Below are positions 53,346 through 63,573 of a stretch of DNA of 64,000 nucleotides, one piece after another. The stretch is taken from positions 1 through 64,000 of the forward strand of contig JAFZWH010000162.1 in the NCBI GenBank assembly GCA_017617415.1, in the 5' to 3' direction. The number at the start of each line of letters is the position of its first letter. Position 1 is the stretch's first letter. This stretch comes from Victivallales bacterium. Lineage in GTDB: Bacteria > Verrucomicrobiota > Lentisphaeria > Oligosphaerales > Oligosphaeraceae. A model generated the notes under the pieces. It was not told where the DNA came from. It was given only the letters and a program-made list of their open reading frames with translations, and made no database searches. A program made the translations under genes and the position numbers.

Positions 53346-54928
53346 TGAAACAGGATCCCCGGCGATTGAGTTACCGCGCTCCGGAGCGCGTGGTCTGGAA
53401 AAGTGACACTCTGAAGAACCCCGAATGGCTGTTGGGTCGCGCGGGTGAATTTCAGACCATCTGGAAGGACCCCGGAGTGAAACTGGGTCCCGGCGAGGGC
53501 TTCCTGCTGGACTACGGCGTCGAGGTCGCCGGCGGACTCCGGCTGGTCACCGCGCTGAACCAACCGGGCGGACCTGGCAAGGTGCGCGTGCGTTTCGGCG
53601 AGTCCGTCTCCGAGGCGATGGCCACTCCAAACCAGGACCATGCGATTCACGACTTCGAACTCGCCGTCCCCGCGATGGGCGAATCGCATGTGGGAAACAC
53701 CGGCTTCCGCTTCATCCGCATCGACAACCTCTCCAAGAAGCAGACCCTCGAGGTCCGCGAGTGTTCCGCCGCCGTCTGGGAACGCCCCGTCCCCCGCGTC
53801 GGCTCCTTCCGATGTTCGGACGAGTTGCTCAACCAAATCTGGGAGACCTGCGCACGTACCCTCGACCTCTGCGTGGCGCCACTGCTCACCGACGGCGCCA
53901 AGCGCGACCGCCTCGTCTGGATGGGCGACCTCTACAACGAAATCCGCGCGGCCGGCGTGCTCTACCGCAAGCATCCCGCCATCCCCGAAAGCCTGGACTA
54001 CATGCGGGACGAGGCAATGGGCACCGGTCTCTTCAACAACTGTGTCCCCTACACGCCATACTGGTTCCTCAGCCACGCCGAATACTACCGCTACTTCGCG
54101 GACCTGAACTATCTCAAGCGCCAGCGCAAAGGCTATCGCCGCTATGCGGACAAATTGCTCGCCGAGTTCGAGCAGAAGCCGGAACAGGTTCTCGAGGGCA
54201 CCATCATCGACTGGGGAGTGAAGAGCGGCTACGCACGGCACGGCTACGCGCCGCTCTACTACATCGGCGTGCGTGACTGCATCAAGATAGGCACGCTCCT
54301 GGGCGAAACTGAATTGGTCGCCCGCGCTCAAAAAGTGCAGAAGGCGCTTAAGAAGGCAGTGCGATTGACCGACCTGGACAAGTCCAGCGCGGCTTTCGCC
54401 GTCCTTGCCGGACTGCTTAATCCCGCCAAGGCATACCGCGAGATCCTCGCCAAAAAGCCCACGGAGACCATCTCCACCTTCCATTTTGACAACCTGATGC
54501 GCGCCTACACGCTGGCCGGCAAGTCCACCGAGGCGCTCGCACTCCTGCGCAAATACTACGGCGGGATGCTCAAACTTGGTGCCACGACCTTCTGGGAACA
54601 GGTCGATATGGACTGGTTCAAAGGCGCCGGACGCATCGACGAACTGCCGAAACCCGGCAAGCACGACATCCATGCGGAATACGGCCGGCGATGCTTCACC
54701 GGTCTGCGCAATAGCTTCTGCCACGGATGGGCCTCCACGCCCGTTGCCTGGATGATGGAGAATATCGCTGGCGTGACCCCGGTCGTGGACGGCTACGAGG
54801 AAATCCGCATCCAGCCGAACCTCTTTGACCTGGAGTGGTTTGAGGCGACCTGCCCCACCCCCTTCGGCCCCCTCAAAGTGGCGCAGAAGAAAGGTCAGAA
54901 GGAACCCGAAATCACCCTGCCGGACTGA
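53345..54928 (+). CDS. GH78-type alpha-L-rhamnosidase-like protein
   Basis: 527 residues. The N-terminal beta domain has FLLDYGVEVAGGLRLVTALN and NTGFRFIRIDN. The (alpha/alpha)6 core starts at FRCSDELLNQIWETCARTLD and holds APLLTDGAKRDRLVWMGDLY, the GH78 signature (family: D.P.RER..W.GD). The C-terminus has FCHGWASTPVAWMMENIAGV, the typical H-G-W-S/A closing motif, then the Greek-key domain. Shorter than most GH78 proteins and without a signal peptide, so probably cytoplasmic, acting on short rhamnosides. A hairpin terminator follows. Confidence 0.87.
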   Translation: MKQDPRRLSYRAPERVVWKSDTLKNPEWLLGRAGEFQTIWKDPGVKLGPGEGFLLDYGVEVAGGLRLVTALNQPGGPGKVRVRFGESVSEAMATPNQDHAIHDFELAVPAMGESHVGNTGFRFIRIDNLSKKQTLEVRECSAAVWERPVPRVGSFRCSDELLNQIWETCARTLDLCVAPLLTDGAKRDRLVWMGDLYNEIRAAGVLYRKHPAIPESLDYMRDEAMGTGLFNNCVPYTPYWFLSHAEYYRYFADLNYLKRQRKGYRRYADKLLAEFEQKPEQVLEGTIIDWGVKSGYARHGYAPLYYIGVRDCIKIGTLLGETELVARAQKVQKALKKAVRLTDLDKSSAAFAVLAGLLNPAKAYREILAKKPTETISTFHFDNLMRAYTLAGKSTEALALLRKYYGGMLKLGATTFWEQVDMDWFKGAGRIDELPKPGKHDIHAEYGRRCFTGLRNSFCHGWASTPVAWMMENIAGVTPVVDGYEEIRIQPNLFDLEWFEATCPTPFGPLKVAQKKGQKEPEITLPD

Positions 54929-54957
54929 CCAGAATCCACCCGCAGCGGCATTCGGTG

Positions 54958-54983
54958 CGCGGGGCGAAATGCTCCGCGTTTTT
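54958..54983 (+). terminator. Terminator of the second GH78 gene
   Basis: Stem CGCGGGGC (54958-54965)/GCTCCGCG (54971-54978), one G-T pair, GAAAT loop, then TTTTT. It overlaps the 3' end of the convergent antiporter gene by two bases. Confidence 0.75.
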
Positions 54984-55944
54984 ACCCCTGAAGGGCGTTT
55001 TTCACCAGCAGGGCGGTGTAGGCAATATAGATGGCCAGCAGCAGCGCCCCTTCCGCGCGGGTGAGCTTTTTGCCCGTGAGCATCATCGGCGGCAGCAGGA
55101 AGGAGACCGCCAGCATCGTGGCCAGGTCGAGCATCGTGATGTCCATTGCCGACAGTGGCTTGATGGTGGCGGTGACGCCCAGGATGCAGAGGATATTGAA
55201 GATATTGGAACCGACCACGTTGCCGATGGCGATGTCCTGCTCGCCCTTGATTGCAGCGACCAGGCTGGTGGCCAGTTCCGGCAGGCTCGTGCCCACCGCG
55301 ACCACCGTCAGGCCGATGACCGTCTCGCTCACGTGAAGCAGCCGTGCCACCGCCACCGCGCCATTTACGAACAACTTGCCGCCGAAAACCAGCGCGACCA
55401 GGCCCGCCAGCGCCAGCAGCAGCCATTGCCAGACCGGCCGATCCGCCGATTTCGGCACCTCGGAAGATGCTCCTTCATCACCCTGCCCCGAACGCGCCTG
55501 CCGATACTGCCACCACAGGAAGCCCGCCAAAAGTATCACGAAGAGCAACCCCTCCCAACGCGGAACGCCACCGAAATAGTAGCAGGAGGCCGTCAGCAGC
55601 ACCGCCGAACCAATCATCAGCGGGACATCCAGACGCATCATCCGGACATTCACAGGGATTGGCGTCACCAGCGCGGACAACCCCAGAATCAGCGCGATGT
55701 TGCAGATGTTCGAGCCGATGACATTGCCCATCGACAGACCGTCCAACCCCCGCAAGGCGGAGTCAAGGCTGACCGTCAGTTCCGGCGCGCTGGTGGCACA
55801 GGCGACCAGCGTCAACCCGATGACCAGGCGGCTGATCTTGAGTTTCAACGCCACTCCGCAACCGCCTTTCACCAGCCACTCCGCGCCATAATAGAGTAGA
55901 GCCAAGGCAATCAGGATAGATAAAATTGGAAGAAAAACCTGCAT
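54982..55944 (-). CDS. CaCA-family Ca2+/Na+ (K+-independent) antiporter
   Basis: 320 residues from MQVFLPILSILIALALLYYG; a 50-codon in-frame extension upstream has no family match. Ten membrane helices with two alpha repeats of opposite topology: GLTLVACATSAPELTVSLDS with GNVIGSNICNIALILG, and GLTVVAVGTSLPELATSLVA with GNVVGSNIFNILCILG. These G-T/A-S-x-PE and GNVxGSN signatures define the family. A hydrophilic loop lies between the halves. It exchanges Ca2+ for Na+ or H+ across the inner membrane. It converges with the GH78 gene and diverges from the NSS transporter. Confidence 0.92.
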   Translation of the reverse strand: MQVFLPILSILIALALLYYGAEWLVKGGCGVALKLKISRLVIGLTLVACATSAPELTVSLDSALRGLDGLSMGNVIGSNICNIALILGLSALVTPIPVNVRMMRLDVPLMIGSAVLLTASCYYFGGVPRWEGLLFVILLAGFLWWQYRQARSGQGDEGASSEVPKSADRPVWQWLLLALAGLVALVFGGKLFVNGAVAVARLLHVSETVIGLTVVAVGTSLPELATSLVAAIKGEQDIAIGNVVGSNIFNILCILGVTATIKPLSAMDITMLDLATMLAVSFLLPPMMLTGKKLTRAEGALLLAIYIAYTALLVKNALQG

Positions 55945-56272
55945 AGCGCATATACTATATTGTTTTAAGCAAAAACTTCTGAAAGAGGCTCTATATTTTC
56001 CCAATGGCAAAGCTGTGGCAACCTGACCGATGCCCCATCGGAGACTGCATTGACGTGCTGTGCGCCTTTCTCCCATAGGGAGGTATGCCCCCACCCCCTA
56101 CAAGAGTAATGTAACCTCCTTTTCACGGCTGTGCAAGTCGCTTCCCCGAAAAGGAAACCGAATCTTAGTTTTCCGATGATTTTTCGGGGTGTTCAAGTGC
56201 CTTCACAACTCAACCGGAAACTGATTAATAATCAGATAACATTTTAATTACAAAATAGTTAGATTTAATTTT
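55945..56272. promoter_or_regulatory. 328-bp divergent region with nested hairpin flanked by direct repeats
   Basis: CCCCGAAAA (56144-56152)/TTTTCGGGG (56181-56189) enclose GGAAA (56153-56157)/TTTCC (56170-56174). Imperfect direct repeats TGTGCAAGTCGCTTCC (about 56130) and TGTTCAAGTGCCTTCA (about 56190) flank the hairpin. It could be a leader RNA of the transporter gene at 56273, but it matches no riboswitch class I know. Confidence 0.4.
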
Positions 56273-57664
56273 ATGACAGAACAAGCAAACTCTCGCGAAA
56301 CCCTGGCCAGTCGTCTGGGCTTCATCTTTCTTTCCGCTGGTTGCGCTATTGGTTTAGGCAATGTCTGGCGTTTCCCCTTCATTGTCGGTCAATATGGCGG
56401 CGGCATCTTCGTCTTCCTGTATCTTTTCTTTCTCGTGATTCTGGGGTTCCCCATTTTGATGACCGAGATGGCGGTGGGACGCGGCGGCAAGTCGAACCTT
56501 GTCGGCGCCTTCCGAAACCTCGCCTCCAGCCACACAACCGCCTGGGTCTGGCTGGCACGAGTGATGGTCAGCGGCTGTCTCATCCTGATGATTTACTACA
56601 CCACCGTCTCTGGCTGGCTCTTTTCCTACGCGGGATACTACGCCAGAGGCAGCCTGACCGCCTGCGCCACGCCCGCCGAAAGCGGAGCTTTCTTCAACAA
56701 CCTGCTTGCCTCACCCGGACGATCCACGGGATATATGCTCCTGGCGGTCGCGTTGGGCACCATCATCTGCTGGTTCGGCGTGCAGAAAGGCGTTGAGCAG
56801 GTCGTCAAATATATGATGGGCGCACTGCTCGTGCTGATGGTCGTGCTGGCGGGATACGCCCTCACCTTGCCTGGCGCAAAGGAGGGCCTGGCATTCTACC
56901 TTAAACCCGACTGGAACCACTTCGCCCTGAACCCCTTGGAGACTACCTTCGCCGCCATGGGTCAGGCCTTCTTCACGCTCAGCCTCGGCGTCGGCTCCAT
57001 GACCATCTTCGGCAGCTATCTCAGCTGGAAGAAACCACTTGCCGTCGAATGCGCCTGGATCATCGCGCTGGACACCGCCGTCGCGCTCTGCGCCGGGCTC
57101 ATTATCTTCCCCATCTGCAAGGAATACGGCGTGGATGTGGCGCAGGGGCCCGGACTGCTCTTTGTCTCGCTCCCGAACGCCTTCCACAGCATGCCCCTCG
57201 GACGCCTCTGGGGGGTGCTCTTCTTCATCTTCATGTCTCTCGCCGCCCTCACCACCATCGTCGCCGTCTTCGAGAATCTCATTGCATACCTCCAGGACGA
57301 GCATCGGCTTGGCCGTCATACCGCCACGCTCGCCGTCGGTCTCGCGGTCGCCATCCTCTCCCTGCCTTGCGTCTTCGGCTACAACCTCTGGAACGCAGTC
57401 CACCCTCTGGGCGGCACCTCCACCATATTGGACTTCGAGGACTTCATCGTAAGCCAGAATCTCCTGCCATTGGGTTCGCTCTGCCTCTGCATCTTCGCCT
57501 TCGCCAAGTCCGGCTGGGGACAGGCGCGTTTCGTCGCCGAACTGGAGGAAGGCCAAGGCTGGCATTTCCCCAAGGCGGTGCTCCTCCATTGGCGTTGCCT
57601 GCTGCCCCTAATCATCCTCGCCGTATTCATTTTGGGCTACTGGCAGATGTTCTCCTGCAGTTAA
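56273..57664 (+). CDS. Sodium:neurotransmitter symporter (NSS) family transporter
   Basis: 463 residues with about eleven to twelve membrane helices. Family signature in helix 1: LSAGCAIGLGNVWRFPFIVG, with the Na+/substrate-site GLGN, then YGGGIFVFLYLFFLVILGFP and EMAVGR. Later marks are GQAFFTLSLGVGSMTIFGSY and SLAALTTIVAVFENLIAYLQ. Bacterial members (LeuT, TnaT, MhsT) carry amino acids such as leucine or tryptophan with Na+; the substrate here is not readable. It stands alone, downstream of a possible structured leader. Confidence 0.93.
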   Translation: MTEQANSRETLASRLGFIFLSAGCAIGLGNVWRFPFIVGQYGGGIFVFLYLFFLVILGFPILMTEMAVGRGGKSNLVGAFRNLASSHTTAWVWLARVMVSGCLILMIYYTTVSGWLFSYAGYYARGSLTACATPAESGAFFNNLLASPGRSTGYMLLAVALGTIICWFGVQKGVEQVVKYMMGALLVLMVVLAGYALTLPGAKEGLAFYLKPDWNHFALNPLETTFAAMGQAFFTLSLGVGSMTIFGSYLSWKKPLAVECAWIIALDTAVALCAGLIIFPICKEYGVDVAQGPGLLFVSLPNAFHSMPLGRLWGVLFFIFMSLAALTTIVAVFENLIAYLQDEHRLGRHTATLAVGLAVAILSLPCVFGYNLWNAVHPLGGTSTILDFEDFIVSQNLLPLGSLCLCIFAFAKSGWGQARFVAELEEGQGWHFPKAVLLHWRCLLPLIILAVFILGYWQMFSCS

Positions 57665-57751
57665 TGTCTATTCCACCGGAGGCTTCACAACAGGATGGGG
57701 CTTGCTCTCAGAGCATAAGCCCAATGCGACACCTTGTGGAAGACTATGACA

Positions 57752-57765
57752 ATTGCTAATTGCTA
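57752..57765 (+). repeat. Heptamer ATTGCTA x2 between convergent genes
   Basis: Two ATTGCTA units followed by ATTCGC; no start codon follows, unlike other sites of this motif. A hairpin GGGCTTGCTC/GAGC..AAGCCC (57698-57722) lies just before. Confidence 0.7.
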
Positions 57766-57797
57766 ATTCGCAAACGGCGTAAACTCTTTTCCTTGAC

Positions 57798-57837
57798 AAA
57801 AAAACGCGGCGCCCCCCCGTATGGGAGGCCGCCGCGG
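57798..57837 (-). terminator. Terminator of the gap gene
   Basis: Stem CGCGGCG (57806-57812)/CGCCGCG (57831-57837) with a further C-rich/G-rich inner pairing, followed on the minus strand by a T-run of seven (57805-57799). Confidence 0.82.
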
Positions 57838-57867
57838 TGCTTTCTGTGTCAGTTAGTCAGCCAACAA

Positions 57868-58917
<1,050 letters not shown>

Positions 58918-58966
58918 CTAAGGTTATTAGTTTTGGGGGAAACGGAAAAAAACAAGACAGTTCTTT

Positions 58967-58995
58967 AATATAATGCCTATTTGCTCGCCTGTCAC
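58967..58995 (-). promoter_or_regulatory. Promoter of the gap gene
   Basis: -35 GTGACA (58990-58995), 17-bp spacer, -10 TATATT (58967-58972), leader of about 52 nt. Confidence 0.6.
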
Positions 58996-59055
58996 CCTTC
59001 CCGGCGGGATTGTGGCAAATTCTCGCCTTTCACCGCCAAAATTCCATCTGTGGGC

Positions 59056-59083
59056 TTGAATAACCTGAAAAATCGGTTATAGT
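59056..59083 (+). promoter_or_regulatory. Putative promoter of tRNA-Ser
   Basis: -35 TTGAAT (59056-59061), 16-bp spacer, -10 TATAGT (59078-59083). A small hairpin TCCGC-ATTT-GCGGA (59106-59119) followed by a T-run lies in the short leader before the tRNA. Confidence 0.5.
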
Positions 59084-59132
59084 AAACAAACATACTGAAT
59101 CGGATTCCGCATTTGCGGAGCCTTTTTCATTC

Positions 59133-59224
<92 letters not shown>

Positions 59225-59741
59225 GTTTTACCTGAAAGCAAGCAGGATATGAATAGAACCAGGGACGCTTTAAGGCGTCCTTTTTTATTGCGCGTTATCT
59301 TCATAGTGGGCACCTGACGGACTGGCGAACTGAAAAGACCTGGCGGGACGTCGGACCTAAAGCCTTAAGCCCCATTGAATCCCTCGTCGGAAACCAAATT
59401 ATTCTAATTGCTAACAGCTGTGCCGGAGAGTGATTTGGCTGGAATATCCAGTCGAGGGGACCTCCCGAGGTCGGCAAAAATTGGCGATACGGACAAATGC
59501 TAAGCCGATGCAAAAAAAGAAATAGATTTGCCAGGGAAATCCATATTGTCATGAATTGTCATGAATTGTCCAGTTCATTTTCTATGCTAAAACGGTCTTT
59601 TTCCATCTCTTTTGCCACTTATGAAGAATCGTATCATTTAGAAAAACTTAGCCAACGCCCCTCGTCGTAAGGCTGATGTCGGGCGAAACTTTGGTTTGCA
59701 CCTATATTTTATCTCTATACCCAATTATTTGATTCAACCCC
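59225..59741. other. 517-bp region between tRNA-Ser and ispG
   Basis: Holds the tRNA terminator (59263-59286) and a tandem ATTGTCATGA repeat (about 59545-59571). I see no protein gene and no recognisable RNA; no integrase or att-like duplication of the tRNA 3' end was noticed. Confidence 0.5.
59263..59286 (+). terminator. Terminator of tRNA-Ser
   Basis: Stem GGACGC (59263-59268)/GCGTCC (59275-59280), 6-nt loop, then TTTTTT. Confidence 0.8.
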
Positions 59742-60800
59742 ATGACTAGGCAAATCCATCTTGGCTCTGTGCAAATCGGCGGCGGCGCACCGCTGGTCAT
59801 TCAGTCGATGTGCAACACCAAGACCAGCGACGCCGAGGCGACGCTGGCCCAGATCCATCGTCTGGCGGACCTGGGCTGCCAGGTCATCCGCGTGGCATTG
59901 CCCTCGTTTTCGGCAGTGCCTGGGCTGGCACGGATTTGTGCAGAAAGCCCTCTTCCCGTGGTGGCAGACATCCACTTCGACGCACGGCTGGCGCTGGAGG
60001 CGCTTTCCGCTGGCGCGCATGGCATCCGGGTGAACCCCGGTAATATTTCCGATTTTGGATTGATCCGTGAAGTCGCCGAGACGGCTGCGCGACTGGACCG
60101 CTGCGTTCGCATCGGGGTGAACATGGGAAGCCTCTCGCCGACCGCCTGCGAAAAATATGGACTGACTGCCGAGGCGATGGTCGCCAGCGCATTGGAATAT
60201 TTAAAGCTTTTTGAAGCTGCGACCTGCCGCAATCTGAAGGTCAGCCTCAAGTCCTCGGACCTGCGCATCTCCATCGAGGCCGCGCGCCGCTTCCACTCCG
60301 AATCCGACTGGCCGTTGCACCTGGGCATCACCGAAGCCGGTACGCCGATGTCCGGCACCATCAAGTCCGCCATCGGCTTGGGCGTGTTGCTGTTGGAGGG
60401 CATCGGCGACACCATCCGCGTCTCCCTGACCGCACCTCCTGAGGCCGAAATTACTGCCGCGCATCGGATTCTGGACGCACTGGGGCTGCGACCGGGCCGC
60501 CCGCAGCTGGTCTCCTGCCCGACCTGCGGGCGCACGCGCATTAATCTCATCTCCATCGCAGAGGCCGTCGAGAATGAGATCGACCGCCTGATGTCCGCAG
60601 GGAAGTCCATCGCTCTGCGCAAAATCGCCGTGATGGGTTGCGAGGTCAACGGTCCCGGCGAGGCAGCCGACGCCGACCTGGGGCTTGCCGGCGGAAATGG
60701 CACCGGCGTGATTTTCAAATTCGGAAAGCCCGTCCAACGCTGTCCAGAAGCCGAATTGCTCCCGGCTCTGCTTGAGGAAATCCGCACCGCCGCAAAATAG
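59742..60800 (+). CDS. ispG: 4-hydroxy-3-methylbut-2-en-1-yl diphosphate synthase
   Basis: 352 residues, the short bacterial form without the extra plant/Chlamydia domain. TIM-barrel marks are PLVIQSMCNTKTSDAEATLA, VADIHFDARLALEA, GIRVNPGNIS, RIGVNMGSL and HLGITEAGTPMSGTIKSAIG. The [4Fe-4S] ligands are in LVSCPTCGRTRI (two Cys) and AVMGCEVNGPGEA (third Cys, with the conserved Glu). It reduces MEcPP to HMBPP in the non-mevalonate isoprenoid pathway. No other MEP-pathway gene is in the window. Confidence 0.97.
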   Translation: MTRQIHLGSVQIGGGAPLVIQSMCNTKTSDAEATLAQIHRLADLGCQVIRVALPSFSAVPGLARICAESPLPVVADIHFDARLALEALSAGAHGIRVNPGNISDFGLIREVAETAARLDRCVRIGVNMGSLSPTACEKYGLTAEAMVASALEYLKLFEAATCRNLKVSLKSSDLRISIEAARRFHSESDWPLHLGITEAGTPMSGTIKSAIGLGVLLLEGIGDTIRVSLTAPPEAEITAAHRILDALGLRPGRPQLVSCPTCGRTRINLISIAEAVENEIDRLMSAGKSIALRKIAVMGCEVNGPGEAADADLGLAGGNGTGVIFKFGKPVQRCPEAELLPALLEEIRTAAK

Positions 60801-60906
60801 GACGACAAAAGCGCGGACCCAAGCAGTTGCATCCGGCAAATCGCAATGGCGGCGATACATTAAGTCAATGCCCTTTCATCCATTCATCCACCCAAAGCCA
60901 ACCACC

Positions 60907-62253
60907 ATGGAATCAAACATTCTCAACCAACTTTCGTCCTTTGATGCCTGGGAACGCGTGAATGCGCTCCAGACGCTCGCCACCATCACGGCCTTCCCGC
61001 CGGAGACCGCCGCGATGAACCTGCATGTGCACTCCTTCTTCTCCTACAATGGCGAGGGCTGGTCGCCCAGCCGTATCGCATACGAGATGAAGCAGTTGGG
61101 ACTCTACGGATCGGCACTGTGCGACTTCGATGTCCTGCAGGGCGTCGAGGAGTTCCTCATTGCGGGAGACCTGCTTGGACTGCGTACGGCGGCCTCCTTC
61201 GAGAGCCGGGTCTTCTTCTCGGAATACGCCGACCAGGAGATCAACTCCCCCGGCGAACCCGGCGTCTTCTACTTCATGGGCTCCGGCTTCGTGAAGGCGC
61301 CCGCCGGCGGTTCCAAAGCCGCACAGGGCTTCGGGCTGCTTCTGGAGCAATCCCACCGACGCAACCGCGAACTCATCGCACGCGTGAACGCCGCGTTGCC
61401 TGCGGCGAAACTCGACTATGAACGCGACGTCCTTCCGCTCACGCCGGACAAGAACGCCACGGAGCGCCACATCGTGCGCGCCTACTATGACCAGGCCATC
61501 AAGGAGCAGGGTTCCCCTGAAGCCGCAGCCGCTTTCTGGGCGAAGGTCTTTGGTGCCGACGCGGCGGAACTGGCCGCCAAGTCCCCCAACGCGATGAATG
61601 ACTATCTCCGCAGCAAGCTCATGAAGAAGGGCGGTTTAGGCTATACTCAGCCCACCAAGGACACCTTCCCGCCCATCGAGCAAGTCATCGAACTCATCCG
61701 CGAATGCCGCGCACTCCCCAACGCCGCCTGGCTGGATGGATCGCTCCCTGGCGAATCCGACCCCAAGACGCAGCTGGAATGCCTGGTCGCCAAGGGACTG
61801 GAGATGGTCAACATCATCCCGGACCGCAACTGGAACTTCAAAGACCCCGCCAAAGCCGCCGTGCGTGTCCAAGCCCTCAATGAATACATTGCCGCCGCGC
61901 AGGCGCTCGATCTGCCCATCATTGTGGGAACCGAATGCAACAAGCCCGGTCAGCGCAAGGTCGATGACTTCAAGGCGCCAGCTCTCGCCCCACATCTGGA
62001 CACATTCACTTTCGGCGCCAATGTCCTCTTCGGACATACGCGGCTCCTGCGCTACGCCGACTACTCCTACAGCGATGACCAAGCCAAAGCCGACTTCCCC
62101 ACCCGCAAAGCCCGCAACGACTTCTTCGCCGCCGTGGGTGCCCTGCCTCCGCCACCGCCAACCACCATCGCACTTCTCACCAACCGCGATGCCAAGGCAA
62201 ATTTCGACTACCTCAAGAAATCTGCCACCGCCGGCTACTGGCTGGAAGGGTAA
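60907..62253 (+). CDS. PHP-domain-like protein, probable metal-dependent hydrolase
   Basis: 448 residues from MESNILNQLSSFDAWERVNA at 60907; the frame is open further back into ispG, but those residues look non-coding. The N-terminal third has a PHP-type motif MNLHVHSFFSYNGEGWSPSR then GLYGSALCDFDVLQGVEEFL, like the H-x-H-S...D of PHP phosphoesterases. The C-terminal part has ALDLPIIVGTECNKPGQRKV, consistent with further metal ligands (E, C). Residues 140-280 form a helical insert. The substrate is unknown; conventional PHP members act on phosphates in DNA polymerases, histidinol phosphate or nucleotides. It lies between ispG and waaG. Confidence 0.7.
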   Translation: MESNILNQLSSFDAWERVNALQTLATITAFPPETAAMNLHVHSFFSYNGEGWSPSRIAYEMKQLGLYGSALCDFDVLQGVEEFLIAGDLLGLRTAASFESRVFFSEYADQEINSPGEPGVFYFMGSGFVKAPAGGSKAAQGFGLLLEQSHRRNRELIARVNAALPAAKLDYERDVLPLTPDKNATERHIVRAYYDQAIKEQGSPEAAAAFWAKVFGADAAELAAKSPNAMNDYLRSKLMKKGGLGYTQPTKDTFPPIEQVIELIRECRALPNAAWLDGSLPGESDPKTQLECLVAKGLEMVNIIPDRNWNFKDPAKAAVRVQALNEYIAAAQALDLPIIVGTECNKPGQRKVDDFKAPALAPHLDTFTFGANVLFGHTRLLRYADYSYSDDQAKADFPTRKARNDFFAAVGALPPPPPTTIALLTNRDAKANFDYLKKSATAGYWLEG

Positions 62254-62306
62254 GGGAAATACGGTGGTCGCACGCCAGGTCCGCGATGCCATTCTGCGGG
62301 GTGATG

Positions 62307-62355
62307 TACCCTACAATTCTACGGGAGCTGCGCCCCAAAACCTCTGCCGTTTTTT
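62307..62355 (+). repeat. GC-rich palindromic intergenic repeat, fourth (degenerate) copy
   Basis: TACCCTACAATTCTACGGGA then GCTGCGCCCCAAAACCTCTG; same family as 14166-14280 and 47968-48017, with the palindrome weakened. About 55 bp upstream of the heptamers at 62411. Confidence 0.75.
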
Positions 62356-62410
62356 GGCACTACAGCACCCTCGCATCATTACGCTCGCTTGCAACGCGAG
62401 CGAGAACTAT

Positions 62411-62431
62411 CATTGCTAATTGCTAATTGCT
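62411..62431 (+). repeat. Heptamer tandem repeat ATTGCTA x3 before waaG
   Basis: Three exact ATTGCTA units, then ATTAACA and the waaG ATG. No Shine-Dalgarno sequence. Confidence 0.9.
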
Positions 62432-62439
62432 AATTAACA

Positions 62440-63573
62440 ATGCGTCTCCTGATTTCCCTCTACAAATACTTCCCCTACGGGGGATTGCAGAAGGACACGC
62501 TACGCTTCGCCCGCGAGGCGGCGCAACGCGGCCATCAGGTGGATTTGCTCACGACCGACTGGCAGGGCGAACGCCCGACGGACACCAACCTGACCATTCA
62601 CTTCACTCCATCTATCCGTGCGTGGACCAATACCGCACGGATGGACGACTTCGCCAAGCACGTTGAGAAGTTCCGCCGACAGCACGCCTTCGATGTCACC
62701 CTGGCAATGAACCGCATTCCCGGTGCGGACTTCTATTTTGCGGCGGACTCCTGCCTGAAGCACTACCTCCGTCAAAAGCATTGGCCGGTTACGCTCGCCC
62801 TCTTGCCACGCTACAAGGCAATTCTTCGCCAGGAGAAGGCCGTCTTCTCGCCACTGGCAAAGACCAGAATCTTCACGATATCAGACGCTCAAGTGCATGA
62901 GTTTCAAGAGGAATACAGCACACAGCCAGAACGCTTTTGCCCTTTGCCGCCTGGCATGGACGAAGCGTGCCTCCCGCCACCGCCCGAACAAGCCGCCAAA
63001 CTCCGCAAGGACGCTCGCAAGAAACTCGGTGTCAAGGACGACGAGTTCCTCCTGCTGCTCGTCGGAACCAGTTTTTTCCGCAAAGGCGCGGACCGTGCGC
63101 TAGCCACATTGGGCGCCTTGCCCTCCGAACTGCGGCGGCGGACGCATTTTGCAATGGTGGGAAATAATCCGTCCGAGAAATTATACAGTTTTGTCAAGAA
63201 TTTACCAGTTTTGTCAAATTTTGTCCACCCAGTCCCTCCGCAAGAGCATGTCACCGAGTACCTATTGGCAGCTGATTTGATGGTACATCCTGCGCGCGAG
63301 GAAGGGACCGGGACGGTATTGGTTGAGGCATTGTCTTGTGGCCTGCCCGTTATTTGCACAGAAGTCTGTGGCTTTTCACCATATGTCGCTGCCGCAGGCT
63401 GCCCGGTCATTCCGGAGCCATTTTCGCAGGGTGTCCTCACCTCGGCGGTTGCTGCGGCGCTCGTATCTCTCCCTGAGTTGCGTGAACGCACCGCGACCTA
63501 CGCCGCTTCCCAAGACTTCTGCGCCCGCAGCCGTTCCGCCATCGATGCAATGGAGCGCTTTCTCCGCCAATGA
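62440..63573 (+). CDS. waaG: LPS core glucosyltransferase WaaG-like (GT4)
   Basis: 377 residues. The start MRLLISLYKYFPYGGLQKDT closely follows the WaaG/RfaG pattern (LYKYFPFGGLQRD). GT-B fold with the acceptor half carrying AADSCLKHYL, the donor half LLLLVGTSFFRKGADRALAT and the GT4 nucleotide-sugar motif VHPAREEGTGTVLVEALSCG with the paired Glu residues. In enterobacteria WaaG adds the first glucose to inner-core heptose II. Its TGA overlaps the ATG of the next gene. Confidence 0.92.
   Translation: MRLLISLYKYFPYGGLQKDTLRFAREAAQRGHQVDLLTTDWQGERPTDTNLTIHFTPSIRAWTNTARMDDFAKHVEKFRRQHAFDVTLAMNRIPGADFYFAADSCLKHYLRQKHWPVTLALLPRYKAILRQEKAVFSPLAKTRIFTISDAQVHEFQEEYSTQPERFCPLPPGMDEACLPPPPEQAAKLRKDARKKLGVKDDEFLLLLVGTSFFRKGADRALATLGALPSELRRRTHFAMVGNNPSEKLYSFVKNLPVLSNFVHPVPPQEHVTEYLLAADLMVHPAREEGTGTVLVEALSCGLPVICTEVCGFSPYVAAAGCPVIPEPFSQGVLTSAVAAALVSLPELRERTATYAASQDFCARSRSAIDAMERFLRQ

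Noticed and set aside
53285-55426. 713-codon minus-strand frame opposite the GH78 gene
   Set aside because: Low-complexity Gly/Arg/Val-rich shadow; the plus strand carries GH78 motifs and the antiporter frame is elsewhere.
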